Part shown: in pieces, positions 8,822 to 18,311 of the stretch
Numbering within the stretch: the stretch's first letter is position 1
How the letters are laid out: each line of letters starts with the position of its first letter
Origin: Saprospiraceae bacterium
GTDB lineage: Bacteria; Bacteroidota; Bacteroidia; Chitinophagales; Saprospiraceae
DNA length: 64,000 nucleotides
NCBI GenBank assembly: GCA_016715245.1
Contig: JADKAS010000011.1
Location: 37,501 to 101,500, forward strand
Reading direction: 5' to 3'
Notes under the pieces: generated by a model
Database searches by the model: none
What the model was told of the DNA's origin: nothing
What the model saw: only the letters and a program-made list of their open reading frames with translations
Made by a program: the position numbers and the translations under genes

Positions 8822-9622
8822 ATGAAAATCATCATTATCGGAGGAGGAAATATGGGCTTAACCTATGCAAGAGCTTTTATAAATTCTCATGTCATAAGTC
8901 CTTCCCAACTCATCATTCTGGAAAAAGACAAAAAAGAACATCTGGAACAACTCAGAATGTTAAATCTAGCTCAAATACACACTGATCCTGCCATTATAAA
9001 AGAAGCTGACCTGATCATTCTTGCCGTAAAACCTCAGGATGCCCTTTCCCTTTTTGATGATATTGCCGGACATGTGGAAGTCAATCAGGTTATTTTAAGC
9101 ATCATGGCCGGTATCAAAATCCAAACCATCAGAGAAAAACTAAAAACCGAAAAAATAATCCGGGCAATGCCAAATCTTCCTTCTCAAATTGGATTTGGAA
9201 TGACTGCCTTTGCCGCTACAGAAGCAGTTTCCAGATTCGAACAGGGAGCCATTCAAAATTTGCTGGCAACCACTGGAAAAACACTTAGTCTTGAAAATGA
9301 GGACTTAATTGATGCCGTGACAGCCATTTCAGGTTCCGGACCTGCGTATGTATATTATTTTATGGATTCGATGATACAAGCGGCAGCAGAAATGGGATTG
9401 AAACTTCCGGAAGCGGAATTGTTGGTAAAACAGACTTTTTTTGGTGCCCTGAGTCTGTATCAGCAAAATAGTTTAGACTGTAAGGAATGGATTAAAAAAG
9501 TGGCGTCAAAAGGAGGAACAACCGAAGCCGCCATCCGTCATTTTGAGCAATCAGACCTGAACGGAATTATTAAAAAAGGAACCATAGCGGCTTTACAAAG
9601 AGCCCGTGAATTAGGACAATAA
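8822..9622 (+). CDS. proC: Pyrroline-5-carboxylate reductase
   Basis: 266 aa from the ATG at 8822 (MKIIIIGGGNMG); 18 codons readable upstream do not match the family. The Rossmann NAD(P)-binding motif is GGGNMG near residue 6; RAMPNLPSQIGFGMTAF and AISGSGPAYVYYFMDSM are ProC signatures, and the C-terminal VASKGGTTEAAIRHF completes the domain. It catalyses the last step of proline synthesis in the cytoplasm. It stands alone with its own probable promoter. Confidence 0.96.
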   Translation: MKIIIIGGGNMGLTYARAFINSHVISPSQLIILEKDKKEHLEQLRMLNLAQIHTDPAIIKEADLIILAVKPQDALSLFDDIAGHVEVNQVILSIMAGIKIQTIREKLKTEKIIRAMPNLPSQIGFGMTAFAATEAVSRFEQGAIQNLLATTGKTLSLENEDLIDAVTAISGSGPAYVYYFMDSMIQAAAEMGLKLPEAELLVKQTFFGALSLYQQNSLDCKEWIKKVASKGGTTEAAIRHFEQSDLNGIIKKGTIAALQRARELGQ

Positions 9623-9778
9623 TTCGGTAAAATTTTGCATTCAGGAGTGTATAATGTTATTCTATATTATGCGTTTTACATTGTACCTTCCGAAAAAAAA
9701 TTAAATCTTTATTAATAAATTGAAAAATAATCTCCAAGAATTTAAAAAGTAAATTATTTTTATTCTTCAAAAAAAATA

Positions 9779-10414
9779 ATGAATCCAAAAGTTGACCTCT
9801 TTCTTGCCGAAGGTTGTGGCCGTTGCGAATATTACGCCACACCAAAATGTAAAGTTCACCTCTGGCCTCAGGAACTTATACTCCTGCGACAACTTGTGCT
9901 CGACTGCGGCCTGGACGAAGAAGTAAAATGGGGCGTGCCTTGTTATACTTTCAATGGAAAAAATATAGTCAACATCGGCGCTTTCAAATCATTTGCCGCC
10001 TTAAGTTTTTTTAAGGGTTCCCTGATCGAAGATGTGCACAATATATTGCTGAAACCAGGAGAAAATTCACAGTCGGGCAGGCTGATCAAATTTACGGATC
10101 CACGACAAATCATTGAGCAGGAAGACATTCTCAAAGAATATATTTTCCAGGCAATTGAAGTAGAAAAACTGGGTTTAAAGGTAGAATTCAAAAAAAATCC
10201 CGAACCGGTACCTGACGAACTACACCTTATTTTTGAAGAGTTTCCGGAAGTACAGGAAGCCTTTTACGATCTCACTCCCGGAAGGCAGAGAGGGTATATC
10301 ATCCATTTTTCGCAACCCAAACAATCCATTACGAGGACAGAAAGAATCAAAAAATGTATCCCGAAAATTCTGAACGGGGAGGGTTTCCACGATGAATACA
10401 AAAAGAGAAATTGA
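9779..10414 (+). CDS. DUF1801 / YdeI (OmpD-associated, OmdA-like) domain protein
   Basis: 211 aa, soluble. Residues about 10-130 form a DUF1801-type fold (EVKWGVPCYTFNGKNIVNIG with FKSFAALSFFKG); the C-terminal part (EVQEAFYDLTPGRQRGYIIH, KQSITRTERIKKCIPKIL) is the YdeI/OmdA helical domain. The N-terminal cysteines CGRCEYYATPKC occur in Bacteroidota members of the family. Function is poorly known; relatives have been linked to bacteriocin protection and iron handling. Preceded by a 155-bp AT-rich spacer. Confidence 0.85.
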   Translation: MNPKVDLFLAEGCGRCEYYATPKCKVHLWPQELILLRQLVLDCGLDEEVKWGVPCYTFNGKNIVNIGAFKSFAALSFFKGSLIEDVHNILLKPGENSQSGRLIKFTDPRQIIEQEDILKEYIFQAIEVEKLGLKVEFKKNPEPVPDELHLIFEEFPEVQEAFYDLTPGRQRGYIIHFSQPKQSITRTERIKKCIPKILNGEGFHDEYKKRN

Positions 10415-10919
10415 TAAGACTATTCAGACAATACAATAAATTTTTTTTGTTCGATAATGCGGCCTGAAAACAGGTAAAGCGAATCTCGTCTTTTGGACGG
10501 GACAAGGCTTCGGTGAAGCGGGCTTTATGGATAAATTAAGTAAAAATAATCTGTTAAAATTATGGTAAACTCTTGCCTTTTGGGGGTTTCTGTTAATAAC
10601 CCTTCCAATGTTTGCAATCAACTTTTTTAACCTCTTCACTTGAAACAAAAAAAAAGTTACATCTGCCGGCTTGAGGCGTTGAACAATTAATTCAACTTTT
10701 TTACCATTGTTATTTTTCCCGATATATAAACTAACAAAAAATCAAAAACATACACATTACAAAAAAAAATATACCAAAATTACCCCAAAGTATATACCCC
10801 AATATTTAAAAAAAAAAAAACGATATTTGGCCCGATAAGAAATTTGGAGTGCAATATAGGGTAAAAATATTAAGGTGCCGGATTTCTGAAAATTGACTAA
10901 AAATAAAATAATAATTACA
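10415..10919. other. Gene-free AT-rich spacer at the border of the accessory block
   Basis: About 500 bp with several poly-A and poly-T tracts (for example 10806-10820). No open frame with a recognisable product, RNA or repeat was found. It marks the change from housekeeping genes to the lipoprotein array. Confidence 0.6.
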
Positions 10920-12720
10920 ATGAAAAAATGTAGCAACGGTATTGTGGTTCTAGTGTTTGGAATACTTTTTTGGAACGGGTGTACAAAAGACCCATCTTTG
11001 GGTAATGAAATTATATTACTGAAAAAAGAACCTCACTGTTTCAGGATACAAGTTATGTTGAATTTCATCATATTATCAACATCCTTTCGGAACAAAGTGA
11101 TTCTATGATTACATTTCAGACAAGGTATGGTTATCCTTCTGTGTATGGAACTTTTAAGAAAAAAAATGAAACAATAAAAATAACTACGATTCCGTTGGTA
11201 AAATACAATAAAATCACCGGTATTTTCAGGATATATATTACCCATGAAGATTCCATCAGAATTCACTTTTATTCCAAAGAAAATATTGATTCTGCGATGA
11301 ATACTTCCTTAAATTCCAAAAATTTCCATTTATATAATGGTGCCATTCAGGGTTATGTTTTCAGTGCTGCAAAACGAGGCGAAACAATTGACAATAAATA
11401 TATTCAATGGCTTGAAGTTAATCAAAACCGATTGGAGGAAAGGGTAGGTTTTTACTGTATAGAGGATTGGGATTGTATTGAAGCTTATCGTTCTCCAACA
11501 TCAGGGATTATTTATTCAGATCCTGGACATACAAATCAAATAGGCTGGAGTCTCAATGCTAGTGGCAATGGTTTAAATGGTTTTTATCATTGTTTCTTAA
11601 TAAGTTATGAATGTTACTATGACTGGTCTCAACATGGATTTATTTTTAGTTCCGGAAATGGCTGGAACCACTATCCTTGGATAACTAATTCATCATCCGG
11701 AGGAACAGGTAACGGCAATAACAATCCCAAAATAAAAACCATGGGGAAGAACAGGTACTTATAGACGCAAAAGATTGTTTACAACAGGCTGGAATCAATG
11801 GTGCCAGAGCCATGAAGGCTTTGCAGGATGCTACCAAAAATTCTTGTGGAGAAAGTTATAATGACTTATTAGCCCGGACATATCTTAATATAATGGACCA
11901 AGGGAAAAGCTGTACTGATTCGGCGGCTTTGGCAGCAGAAGTGAACAATACAGTGGATAAAACAAAAACTGTATTTTTTGACGATGAAGTAATGGAGTTT
12001 TTCGAAGAAAACGAATTAATTGATCCTTGCTCAGGAGAGAAAATATCTGATATGTTAAAAAACGAAGCCTGCGCAAATCAGAAAACACTGACCATGGAAG
12101 CTTTGGAAGAGAAGTTGGATGGGTTTGATTATATTATTAATAATATTAGTAATCCCAGAATAAATTGTTTGTGGAAAAAACTTATGAATTCCAATAACAA
12201 CGTAATTTGTGAACAAATATCTTATTACGAGGGCAAAACAGAGTTAAATTTGAAAATCTTTTCTCAAGATTTAAATGGCCAAAATGCTATAACTTGGTTT
12301 GATGATAGAGATGGACAACCATATATTTCGTTTGATGAAGGTATTAGTACAAAATGTGATATAGAAATCATAAAAACAATGATACATGAATCTGTACACG
12401 CTGGAATTCTAAATATTGTTAAAGGTACTCATGCCGCTGGTTGGGGAATTAATGATGTTCCTGAATTAAAAAATTATTATGATAATTACTCACTTTGGCA
12501 TCATGAATATATGGCAGGTGCCTATTTTGAAGAATTAGTGTCTGCATTAAAACAATATTTCGGAAATGAGTATACAGATCTTGTTTATGAAGCGATTATG
12601 TGGAAAGGGCTGCATAATACAACAGCTTATAGAGCATTACCACAATCAAAAAGAAATCAGATAGAAAATATTTGGGACCAATTCAATAATAGTACGACAT
12701 GCAAAAAATCGTGTTTATAA
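10920..12720 (+). pseudogene. Lipoprotein with C-terminal HExxH zincin domain, two frameshifts; candidate secreted effector
   Basis: Three overlapping frames read as one protein. It starts at ATG 10920 with a lipoprotein signal (VVLVFGILFWNGC). The frame changes near 11022-11028 in an A6 run, continuing as TSLFQDTSYVEFHHIINILS, and again near 11730-11742 at AAAATAAAAACC, continuing as HGEEQVLIDAKDCLQQAGI. The last part (to 12720) contains MIHESVHAGI at about 12382-12411, a HExxH zinc site, with Glu/His-rich WHHEYMAGAYFEEL downstream as possible third ligand. A Gly/Asn/Ser linker (SSSGGTGNGNNN) separates the front from the peptidase part, as in modular toxins. Both breaks are in homopolymers, so either sequencing error or phase change is possible. 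The end overlaps the next lipoprotein gene by 22 bp. No named family was recognised; an effector role is inferred. Confidence 0.6.
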
Positions 12721-13367
12721 TCATAAGTTTTATTTTTCTCAATGGTTGTCAGTTGATTCAAAACCATGAGACTTATATGAATAAAAATGGATTAGTGATT
12801 TACCATCCTGCTGATTCTGTAATTGTTTTTTACCCAAATACACCTTTCAAAGTTGTTTTTATTAAATCACAAACAAAAGGTCAATTTTGTGTAGACAGTT
12901 ATCATTTGGCTTGTTATGATAATAACAGGAATACTTACAAGAGTTGTTTATTTCTCGAACCCACAAGTAAGCATGAAATAAAGGTAAGTTCAGATGACAG
13001 TTGTACAAATATAAGAATCAATGATGATAGTGGAAAATTTATTAGAATTCCTTTTGAGGGTAATAAAGTCCAATGGGATTCAATAAGAGTTTCAGTTTCC
13101 GACTATATTACTACAAATGTACGAACCATTGGATTTACTGAAGCTCGAAATATCAGATATAATAATCATCCTTTTACCGCTGAACAGGAAGTGTATTTTT
13201 TGTGTAATTCAAACTTTGGTCCTATATTGGCAGAATCATCCAAACATGTATATTACAAGTTTGAGATTTTTTATAAAGGAAATAAGATAGTAATGAAAGA
13301 AGGAGATATTTTGCCTTCCATATTTAAGTCATTATTATTAAATTATAAATACATAAACAGGAATTAG
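12699..13367 (+). CDS. Small lipoprotein of unknown function, translationally coupled to the zincin gene
   Basis: 222 aa. Signal peptide and lipobox IIISFIFLNGC at residues 7-17, then a beta-rich domain with several cysteines. Its ATG lies inside the last 22 bp of the preceding HExxH gene, so translation of the two is probably coupled. By analogy with effector/immunity pairs, this protein may protect the cell from the zincin. No known domain was recognised. Confidence 0.7.
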   Translation: MQKIVFIIISFIFLNGCQLIQNHETYMNKNGLVIYHPADSVIVFYPNTPFKVVFIKSQTKGQFCVDSYHLACYDNNRNTYKSCLFLEPTSKHEIKVSSDDSCTNIRINDDSGKFIRIPFEGNKVQWDSIRVSVSDYITTNVRTIGFTEARNIRYNNHPFTAEQEVYFLCNSNFGPILAESSKHVYYKFEIFYKGNKIVMKEGDILPSIFKSLLLNYKYINRN

Positions 13368-13369
13368 CC

Positions 13370-13501
13370 AATAAAAACCCATTTGCATTTCAGTTGGGCT
13401 TGAAAGATGAAAACAATAATGTAATTTTTAACAATAATAATTATATATCTGCCTGGAACAATATTGGTGGAGATGCGGGATTTTCTATAAATTGTCAATA
13501 A
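13370..13501 (+). pseudogene. Headless C-terminal coding tail
   Basis: In one frame the DNA reads NKNPFAFQLGLKDENNN, continues as an Asn-rich stretch and ends in GGDAGFSINCQ before TAA at 13499-13501. There is no start codon or ribosome site, and the composition is that of a real protein end. It lies between two lipoprotein genes. I read it as the leftover C-terminus of a larger exported protein. Family unknown. Confidence 0.45.
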
Positions 13502-13539
13502 TTTGAAAAGCACAAGAGTTTATTTTTTTTTGTTTATAC

Positions 13540-14154
13540 ATGTTGAGTTGTTCAAACATTTTTACAAAAATTCCATCATTAAATGATGATAAAAATGCAA
13601 TTAAAAATATTATTGCTTATATACAAAACCCATTGAACAAACGGCAGTTTTTTTTCGATCCTTCACCAATTTATATGTTTAATATTATAAAAGTCGATAC
13701 AAGCTTTTTTGATTATGGATATAAATCTGTTAATTTTATATATGAATGTGTTTACATTGATACCGCATTAGCACCTTTGATAAGAGAAAGTTTTCTAAAG
13801 GACAAAAGCTCCTTTGTGGATTTTGAAAAATTGAGCCATGTAAAAAATAAAAAAATAATTTTAAGCCCTGATTTTAAAATTGATGGAGCCAAAATCGTTA
13901 TTGAAACCACAGATTTTAAGTCTTTGAATGATTATGTATATTATTTTTCTCCTTTGATTCCATTATATAAAAAAGATGAGTTTACCATGTGGGTGAGACT
14001 ACAAAAAAGTAATTATGATGAACCCACAGTTTTTGGTTTTCATTTAAACAAATTGAATAATGATTTTAAAGTCCTCAGTTGTCACTATTTTGATTATGAT
14101 CCATTAGAACTTCATAATCATATTGAAAATTTATCCAAGAGTAGAAAGAAGTGA
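13540..14154 (+). CDS. Small lipoprotein, paralogue of the next gene (FSPLIP family)
   Basis: 204 aa from an ATG that leaves only LSC before the lipid cysteine. A fuller signal peptide (KSTRVYFF) is readable from TTG 13503 in another frame, separated by a T9 run at 13522-13530; removing one T joins them, so the real start is probably 13503 with a homopolymer frameshift. The core VYYFSPLIPLYKKDEFTMWV aligns with LFSPLIPFGEKNVYCIWMEI in the following gene, so the two are diverged tandem copies. No known domain. Confidence 0.65.
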   Translation: MLSCSNIFTKIPSLNDDKNAIKNIIAYIQNPLNKRQFFFDPSPIYMFNIIKVDTSFFDYGYKSVNFIYECVYIDTALAPLIRESFLKDKSSFVDFEKLSHVKNKKIILSPDFKIDGAKIVIETTDFKSLNDYVYYFSPLIPLYKKDEFTMWVRLQKSNYDEPTVFGFHLNKLNNDFKVLSCHYFDYDPLELHNHIENLSKSRKK

Positions 14155-14166
14155 TATGTACATAAT

Positions 14167-14811
14167 ATGAGACAAATCTTTATTGGATGTTTGATGTTTT
14201 TACAGATTTCATGTTCTTTAAGAATTGAAAAGGATATAGCAACGTCTGATCAAAAAGAGGCAGTTAATGCGATTTTATATTACCTTGATACTTTAAGTCA
14301 TAATATCCATTATAATAATGGCCCTCCATTTAAAGTGAGGCAAACACTTTCTGTTGATACTATGTCTTGTATGTATTATAAATGTAATTTGCACTATTAT
14401 TATTTGTACATCAATACAGAAGCTATGCCATCATTTAAATCAATTGATAAGAGCAAAACGTATGATTTTGAGGCCATTCAGAAGTTGGTGGATAAAGAAT
14501 GGAAATTATCTTCAGATTCATCAGATTATTCGATACCTGTTAAAATTTTAACAAGTAAAGATAAAATTTATTATGGTAAAGAAAATCAGTATTCTAAATG
14601 GCCAAGTGGCACGTTTTTATTTTCTCCTCTTATTCCATTTGGAGAAAAAAATGTATATTGTATCTGGATGGAAATCAGCCGAGACAGGGATCCACCATTT
14701 TATGAATTTTATATCAGGAAAAAAGGTGATTCATACGAAGTGTACGGCCATGACTGGGATGATTATTGTGGTTGGGGTTACGATAAAGATTATATCAAAG
14801 AATTGAGATAG
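14167..14811 (+). CDS. Small lipoprotein, tandem paralogue (FSPLIP family)
   Basis: 214 aa with signal peptide and lipobox GCLMFLQISC at residues 7-16. It shares FSPLIP and the following Trp-containing strand with the upstream gene, and the pattern (K/D)xxA(I/V)xxIxxY near the N-terminus. Tandem diverged copies of this sort are typical of immunity genes, but no function is demonstrated. It starts 12 bp after its paralogue. Confidence 0.7.
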   Translation: MRQIFIGCLMFLQISCSLRIEKDIATSDQKEAVNAILYYLDTLSHNIHYNNGPPFKVRQTLSVDTMSCMYYKCNLHYYYLYINTEAMPSFKSIDKSKTYDFEAIQKLVDKEWKLSSDSSDYSIPVKILTSKDKIYYGKENQYSKWPSGTFLFSPLIPFGEKNVYCIWMEISRDRDPPFYEFYIRKKGDSYEVYGHDWDDYCGWGYDKDYIKELR

Positions 14812-15092
14812 CAAATAATAATCTTATTAATAATCAACCAATTTCAAATAGTTCAACAAATCAAAATATACAATTTGTAAAACTCATTGAACAACAAATC
14901 AAACAAATAGGCTTGAATTTAGGTTGTACTGCAAAATATGATCCGGTAGCAAATCAAACAACAACGCCTCCACCATTTGGAGGAAGTGTGATTCCATCAA
15001 ATTATAAAAACTCTTTAGGTAGAGACTGCCATAAAGGTGCACAATTTACTAAATTTGAAGATCTCAAAACAACAGGCAACGGGGGATGTTAG
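14811..15092 (+). pseudogene. Headless C-terminal coding tail overlapping the next lipoprotein start
   Basis: One open frame of 93 codons without a start: it begins NNNLINNQPISNSSTNQN, continues FVKLIEQQIKQIGLNLGC and TTTPPPFGGSVIPSNYKNSL, and ends KTTGNGGC at TAG 15090-15092. The Pro/Thr-rich turn and conserved-looking cysteines indicate real coding sequence. It overlaps the ATG of the following lipoprotein (15086) by 7 bp, the spacing of a coupled gene pair. I infer the displaced tip of an effector-type protein kept in register with its partner gene. Confidence 0.5.
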
Positions 15093-15830
15093 CTAGATTT
15101 ATTATTTTTATTGTTTTTTTAGTGGTGTGGAATATCTCTTGCACATCACTGAAAAATACACCTTTATTACCGACCTTGTTTGGTAGATAAACAAAACCTG
15201 GTGGTTCGAGGAAAGGATTACAATTTTAAAGATAGCATAGTCTTTCGTCCTTATTATATTCCTGCTTTACTAAGGAATCTTGAAAATTATTTTGATTGGA
15301 ACATCTACAAAGTACATGTTCCAGATTTACGGATAAACCCTGAATTAGGGTATAAAATATGCCATTGCCGTGATACCTTGTGGGCAAAAAAACAATTGCT
15401 TAAAGAAGTAGAAAGACGTTATCCATATTATATCGTGGATACAATAGAAAGACATAAGGTATATGACATATCCTTTCTGGACACTAGTTATTTTGGACCA
15501 CCCAATTATAATGATCCTATGCATATTGGATTTTCGGTGAGCGGTGATGGAAAGGAAATAACTATATTTAACAGAGAGTATATTGATGTGGTCAGCAGGA
15601 CTTTATACACTTCATACGAAAATAAAGGTACGAGAGTACATTTAGGAAAAATAACGCCCGAATATTTACGTTATCAAAGATATGATATTAAATTTCCTTT
15701 TTATCTGGATGGTGCTGAAAATATAACCATAGATGATTACAGCCAATACCTGAAGGATTCTATGGGTATAGTTGTCACTTTAGCAAATGAATATACCATA
15801 CCTATCAAGGTAATTCGTTTGAAAAAATAG
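15086..15830 (+). pseudogene. Small lipoprotein, signal peptide in a different frame from the body
   Basis: ATG 15086 opens FIIFIVFLVVWNISC, a clear lipoprotein signal, then runs to TAA at 15188. The body (15180-15830, 216 codons, NLVVRGKDYNFKDSIVFRPY onward) is in another frame; the switch lies at about 15152-15175 in AAAAATACACCTTT. Joined, the product is about 245 aa. The body has no ATG of its own near its start, which supports a frameshift rather than two genes. Function unknown. Confidence 0.6.
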
Positions 15831-15966
15831 TAATTTTACTTTCTGTTTAGTGATTTTGAAATTATTAAATATTTTTGATGGCTAAGATTGGTTCCTGGCA
15901 GAAGATAAAGAAATGAAGAAAAGGAGAGTTAATATTTTGGCAAATATCAAACCTAAATACTTAATC

Positions 15967-16476
15967 ATGCCAAAAATACTAATTTTTTCATTTTTGATTT
16001 TGAGTTGTTCAAGTCAAAAAATTTCTTTTGATTCTGAACAAAATATTACTAACCTGATAGTTTGTGTATATTTAAGAGAAATTGAAGGTGTTAAATCTAA
16101 TGATCAATCTGTTTATATTTATAAAGGTTTTCAAAAAGAGAAAAATGACCATACATTTTGCAGGAAATATATTGATAATTCTGTAAAAGACGATACAACC
16201 GAATTTATAAATTGGGTAGATAAAAATTTATCCTCCCTTTGTAAAGTAAATCAAAACATATTTATTTCTGAGCAAGATTTCCACTACAAAAATTTTAATA
16301 AAAAACATGCAGTTTTCAGGATTTCTGACATTTACTTTTTGTCAAAAACGACAGGCTGTTTTATTGCATCAAGAGTTTGTGGTGAAAACTGTGAAGAAGC
16401 TAAAATCTATACATTTGAATGTAATGATGGAAAAAGTTGTGGAATTAAATTGGCAGCTTACTATTTTATTAATTAA
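15967..16476 (+). CDS. Small lipoprotein of unknown function
   Basis: About 169 aa from ATG 15967 (MPKILIFSFLILSC, lipobox LILSC); 18 basic codons readable upstream from 15913 would disturb the signal peptide. The mature part is about 150 aa with six cysteines (for example RVCGENCEEAKIYTFEC), suggesting disulfides in the periplasm or at the surface. No known domain; part of the lipoprotein array. Confidence 0.65.
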   Translation: MPKILIFSFLILSCSSQKISFDSEQNITNLIVCVYLREIEGVKSNDQSVYIYKGFQKEKNDHTFCRKYIDNSVKDDTTEFINWVDKNLSSLCKVNQNIFISEQDFHYKNFNKKHAVFRISDIYFLSKTTGCFIASRVCGENCEEAKIYTFECNDGKSCGIKLAAYYFIN

Positions 16477-16529
16477 ATTCATCCTGAGATATTATTATGA
16501 AAGCGGGAATATTTTTTTGAGGAATAGTT

Positions 16530-16655
16530 TTGGAATATTCAATATCAACTTGTGATGAAAATGGTGATATATTAATTTTGCTTTTTCCTAAAGATATTTT
16601 GTCAGAAACACTTAAAAATAATCACAGCAAATGTGTTAAAGTAAATGGATATTAA
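16530..16655 (+). pseudogene. Short C-terminal coding tail
   Basis: 41 codons read LEYSISTCDENGDILILLF, then PKDILSETLKNNHSKCVKV, ending at TAA 16653-16655. No start codon with a ribosome site is visible. It is followed after 62 bp by another lipoprotein gene, repeating the tail-then-lipoprotein order seen at 13370 and 14811. Confidence 0.35.
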
Positions 16656-16717
16656 ATTGGAGGGTCGGTTGTGATTGTTACGGAAAATAGTTTTGTCGAA
16701 TAATTAAATCTTATAGA

Positions 16718-17290
16718 ATGAACCTATACAATTTTGTTATTAAATCTATTATGTTGACGTTTACTGTTGCAATTTGTATTTCAGGATGTCAGAACAGAAA
16801 ATCTATTGCTTTTGAAGAGATTAGTAAATATGTTGTTGATTCAATAATTCGCAAAGATTGTTGCGACACTATCATGTTGACAAAGAATGTAATTGTTGAT
16901 CTCAATAATGATATGACATATGTACCAATAATTTTACTTAATATAAATCGTATTGACACAAATATATTATATAAACCTTTTAAGAAGATAGCAATAGATA
17001 ATATTACGCTTAAGGAATATTTGACTAATAGAAAAGAAAGGATTCCATTAATTGGGAATAATACTATGAATGATTTCAAAGCAATCAGGCCAGAGCGATT
17101 TGAAAAAATGAGTCTGATTTTTTCAGAAATCTATATTGATGATCAGGACAATGCAGTTGTTTTTGTAACCACTGTTTCTCATAATACTAATACTTATTTG
17201 ATTTTTGCAAAAAAGAGTAAAGACAAATATGTGGTAACAAATTCACAACTTTTGGCTCATTATTTTCCATGGGTTAATAAGGTTGAATGA
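16718..17290 (+). CDS. Small lipoprotein of unknown function
   Basis: 190 aa. Signal peptide with lipobox VAICISGC (cysteine at residue 24). The mature part is alternating hydrophobic/charged, consistent with a small alpha/beta periplasmic domain; the end VTTVSHNTNTYLIFAKKSK looks like paired beta strands. No known family recognised. Codon use is as AT-rich as in its neighbours. Confidence 0.7.
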   Translation: MNLYNFVIKSIMLTFTVAICISGCQNRKSIAFEEISKYVVDSIIRKDCCDTIMLTKNVIVDLNNDMTYVPIILLNINRIDTNILYKPFKKIAIDNITLKEYLTNRKERIPLIGNNTMNDFKAIRPERFEKMSLIFSEIYIDDQDNAVVFVTTVSHNTNTYLIFAKKSKDKYVVTNSQLLAHYFPWVNKVE

Positions 17291-17375
17291 ATAAAAAAGT
17301 GGAATAACATAATACAATAAAGAGTATATTTTTTTTAGATTCATTATTAATTTTGACACTTATTGAAATAAATCA

Positions 17376-17786
17376 ATGACTTATATTGCTAATTTTTCAT
17401 TTTCTAGTTTATTTTTTATATTAATTCTTCCATCATGTATCTATCAGGAAAAAATATCCGAAAAGCGTGTATTTTACATTGAAACAAAATCTGAAATTGA
17501 CAAATCTGATTTTTGTCTCATTATTGGTGGAGGTTCATACCAATTATATTCGAAAAAAAATAAAAATTTTATTTATAAGGTAATATTTGAATCAGTACGA
17601 TGGTCTACCTCAAGAGGACTAATAAATAAAGATATTTCACATCCGGATTCATCAGAAAGATTAATATTTGATAAATGTAAAACTGATTTGAGCGAGATAT
17701 TTGCAGCTTATTCATACATTAACATTATCAATTTGGATTCATTCAAATTGGATACAATAACCGTTTACAAAATCCCGGATTTATAG
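17376..17786 (+). CDS. Small lipoprotein of unknown function
   Basis: 136 aa. Hydrophobic N-terminus with lipobox LILPSC (cysteine at residue 22). The mature domain is about 115 aa. No family recognised. It ends 11 bp before the next lipoprotein gene, so the two are probably co-transcribed. Confidence 0.6.
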   Translation: MTYIANFSFSSLFFILILPSCIYQEKISEKRVFYIETKSEIDKSDFCLIIGGGSYQLYSKKNKNFIYKVIFESVRWSTSRGLINKDISHPDSSERLIFDKCKTDLSEIFAAYSYINIINLDSFKLDTITVYKIPDL

Positions 17787-17797
17787 AACATTTTCTT

Positions 17798-18153
17798 ATG
17801 CCAAAATATTTTTTATTAATATCATTATTTTCTTTATATTCATGTGGCTATTTTTTTGGAGAATCCAGGGAAATAAAATTTGAATGTTATAACGCAAAAC
17901 TGGTTGAGTTTGCTCCTCCTGAAGGAACATTTAAATGTGCAGTTTATTTGACAGAAAAATGTAATAATGACTCCCGGTTATTTATTTTAATTCGTGGGAA
18001 AAGGTACAAAGAACTCAGTGTAAAAAAACGGGAATGATATTTAATAGTGATTGGTATGATAATAAATTGGGATTAGAATTTGTCCCTGATCCTGGTCAAA
18101 ACAGCATAAACAACACTGATCATCTGGGTGTAAAAGTCAGGTTTTTTTATTAA
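17798..18153 (+). pseudogene. Small lipoprotein, frameshifted in an A7 run
   Basis: From ATG 17798 the protein has a signal with lipobox SLYSC and stops at 18037. In the next frame the sequence continues KKTGMIFNSDWYDNKLGLEF and VPDPGQNSINNTDHLGVKV to TAA 18151-18153. The switch coincides with the A7 run at about 18021-18027. Joined, it is about 118 aa. The homopolymer makes a sequencing error or slippage as likely as a mutation. Confidence 0.55.
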
Positions 18154-18284
18154 AATTTTAGAGTTACCCCTGATTCTGCCATATTCTTACCCAAATTCTT
18201 ACATTTTTTTTTTTAAAAGAATCTTACTTCGGCAACTTTCTTTTATCTCCACCTCAGTATACCCCAATAAATCAATAATTGTCT

Positions 18285-18292
18285 TACTTTTG
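18285..18292 (+). promoter_or_regulatory. Bacteroidota -7 promoter element before the ABC-F gene
   Basis: TACTTTTG fits TAnnTTTG and lies 19 bp before the ATG at 18312, implying a short leader. Confidence 0.5.
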
Positions 18293-18311
18293 CGGCAAAT
18301 TGTAAAAATTC

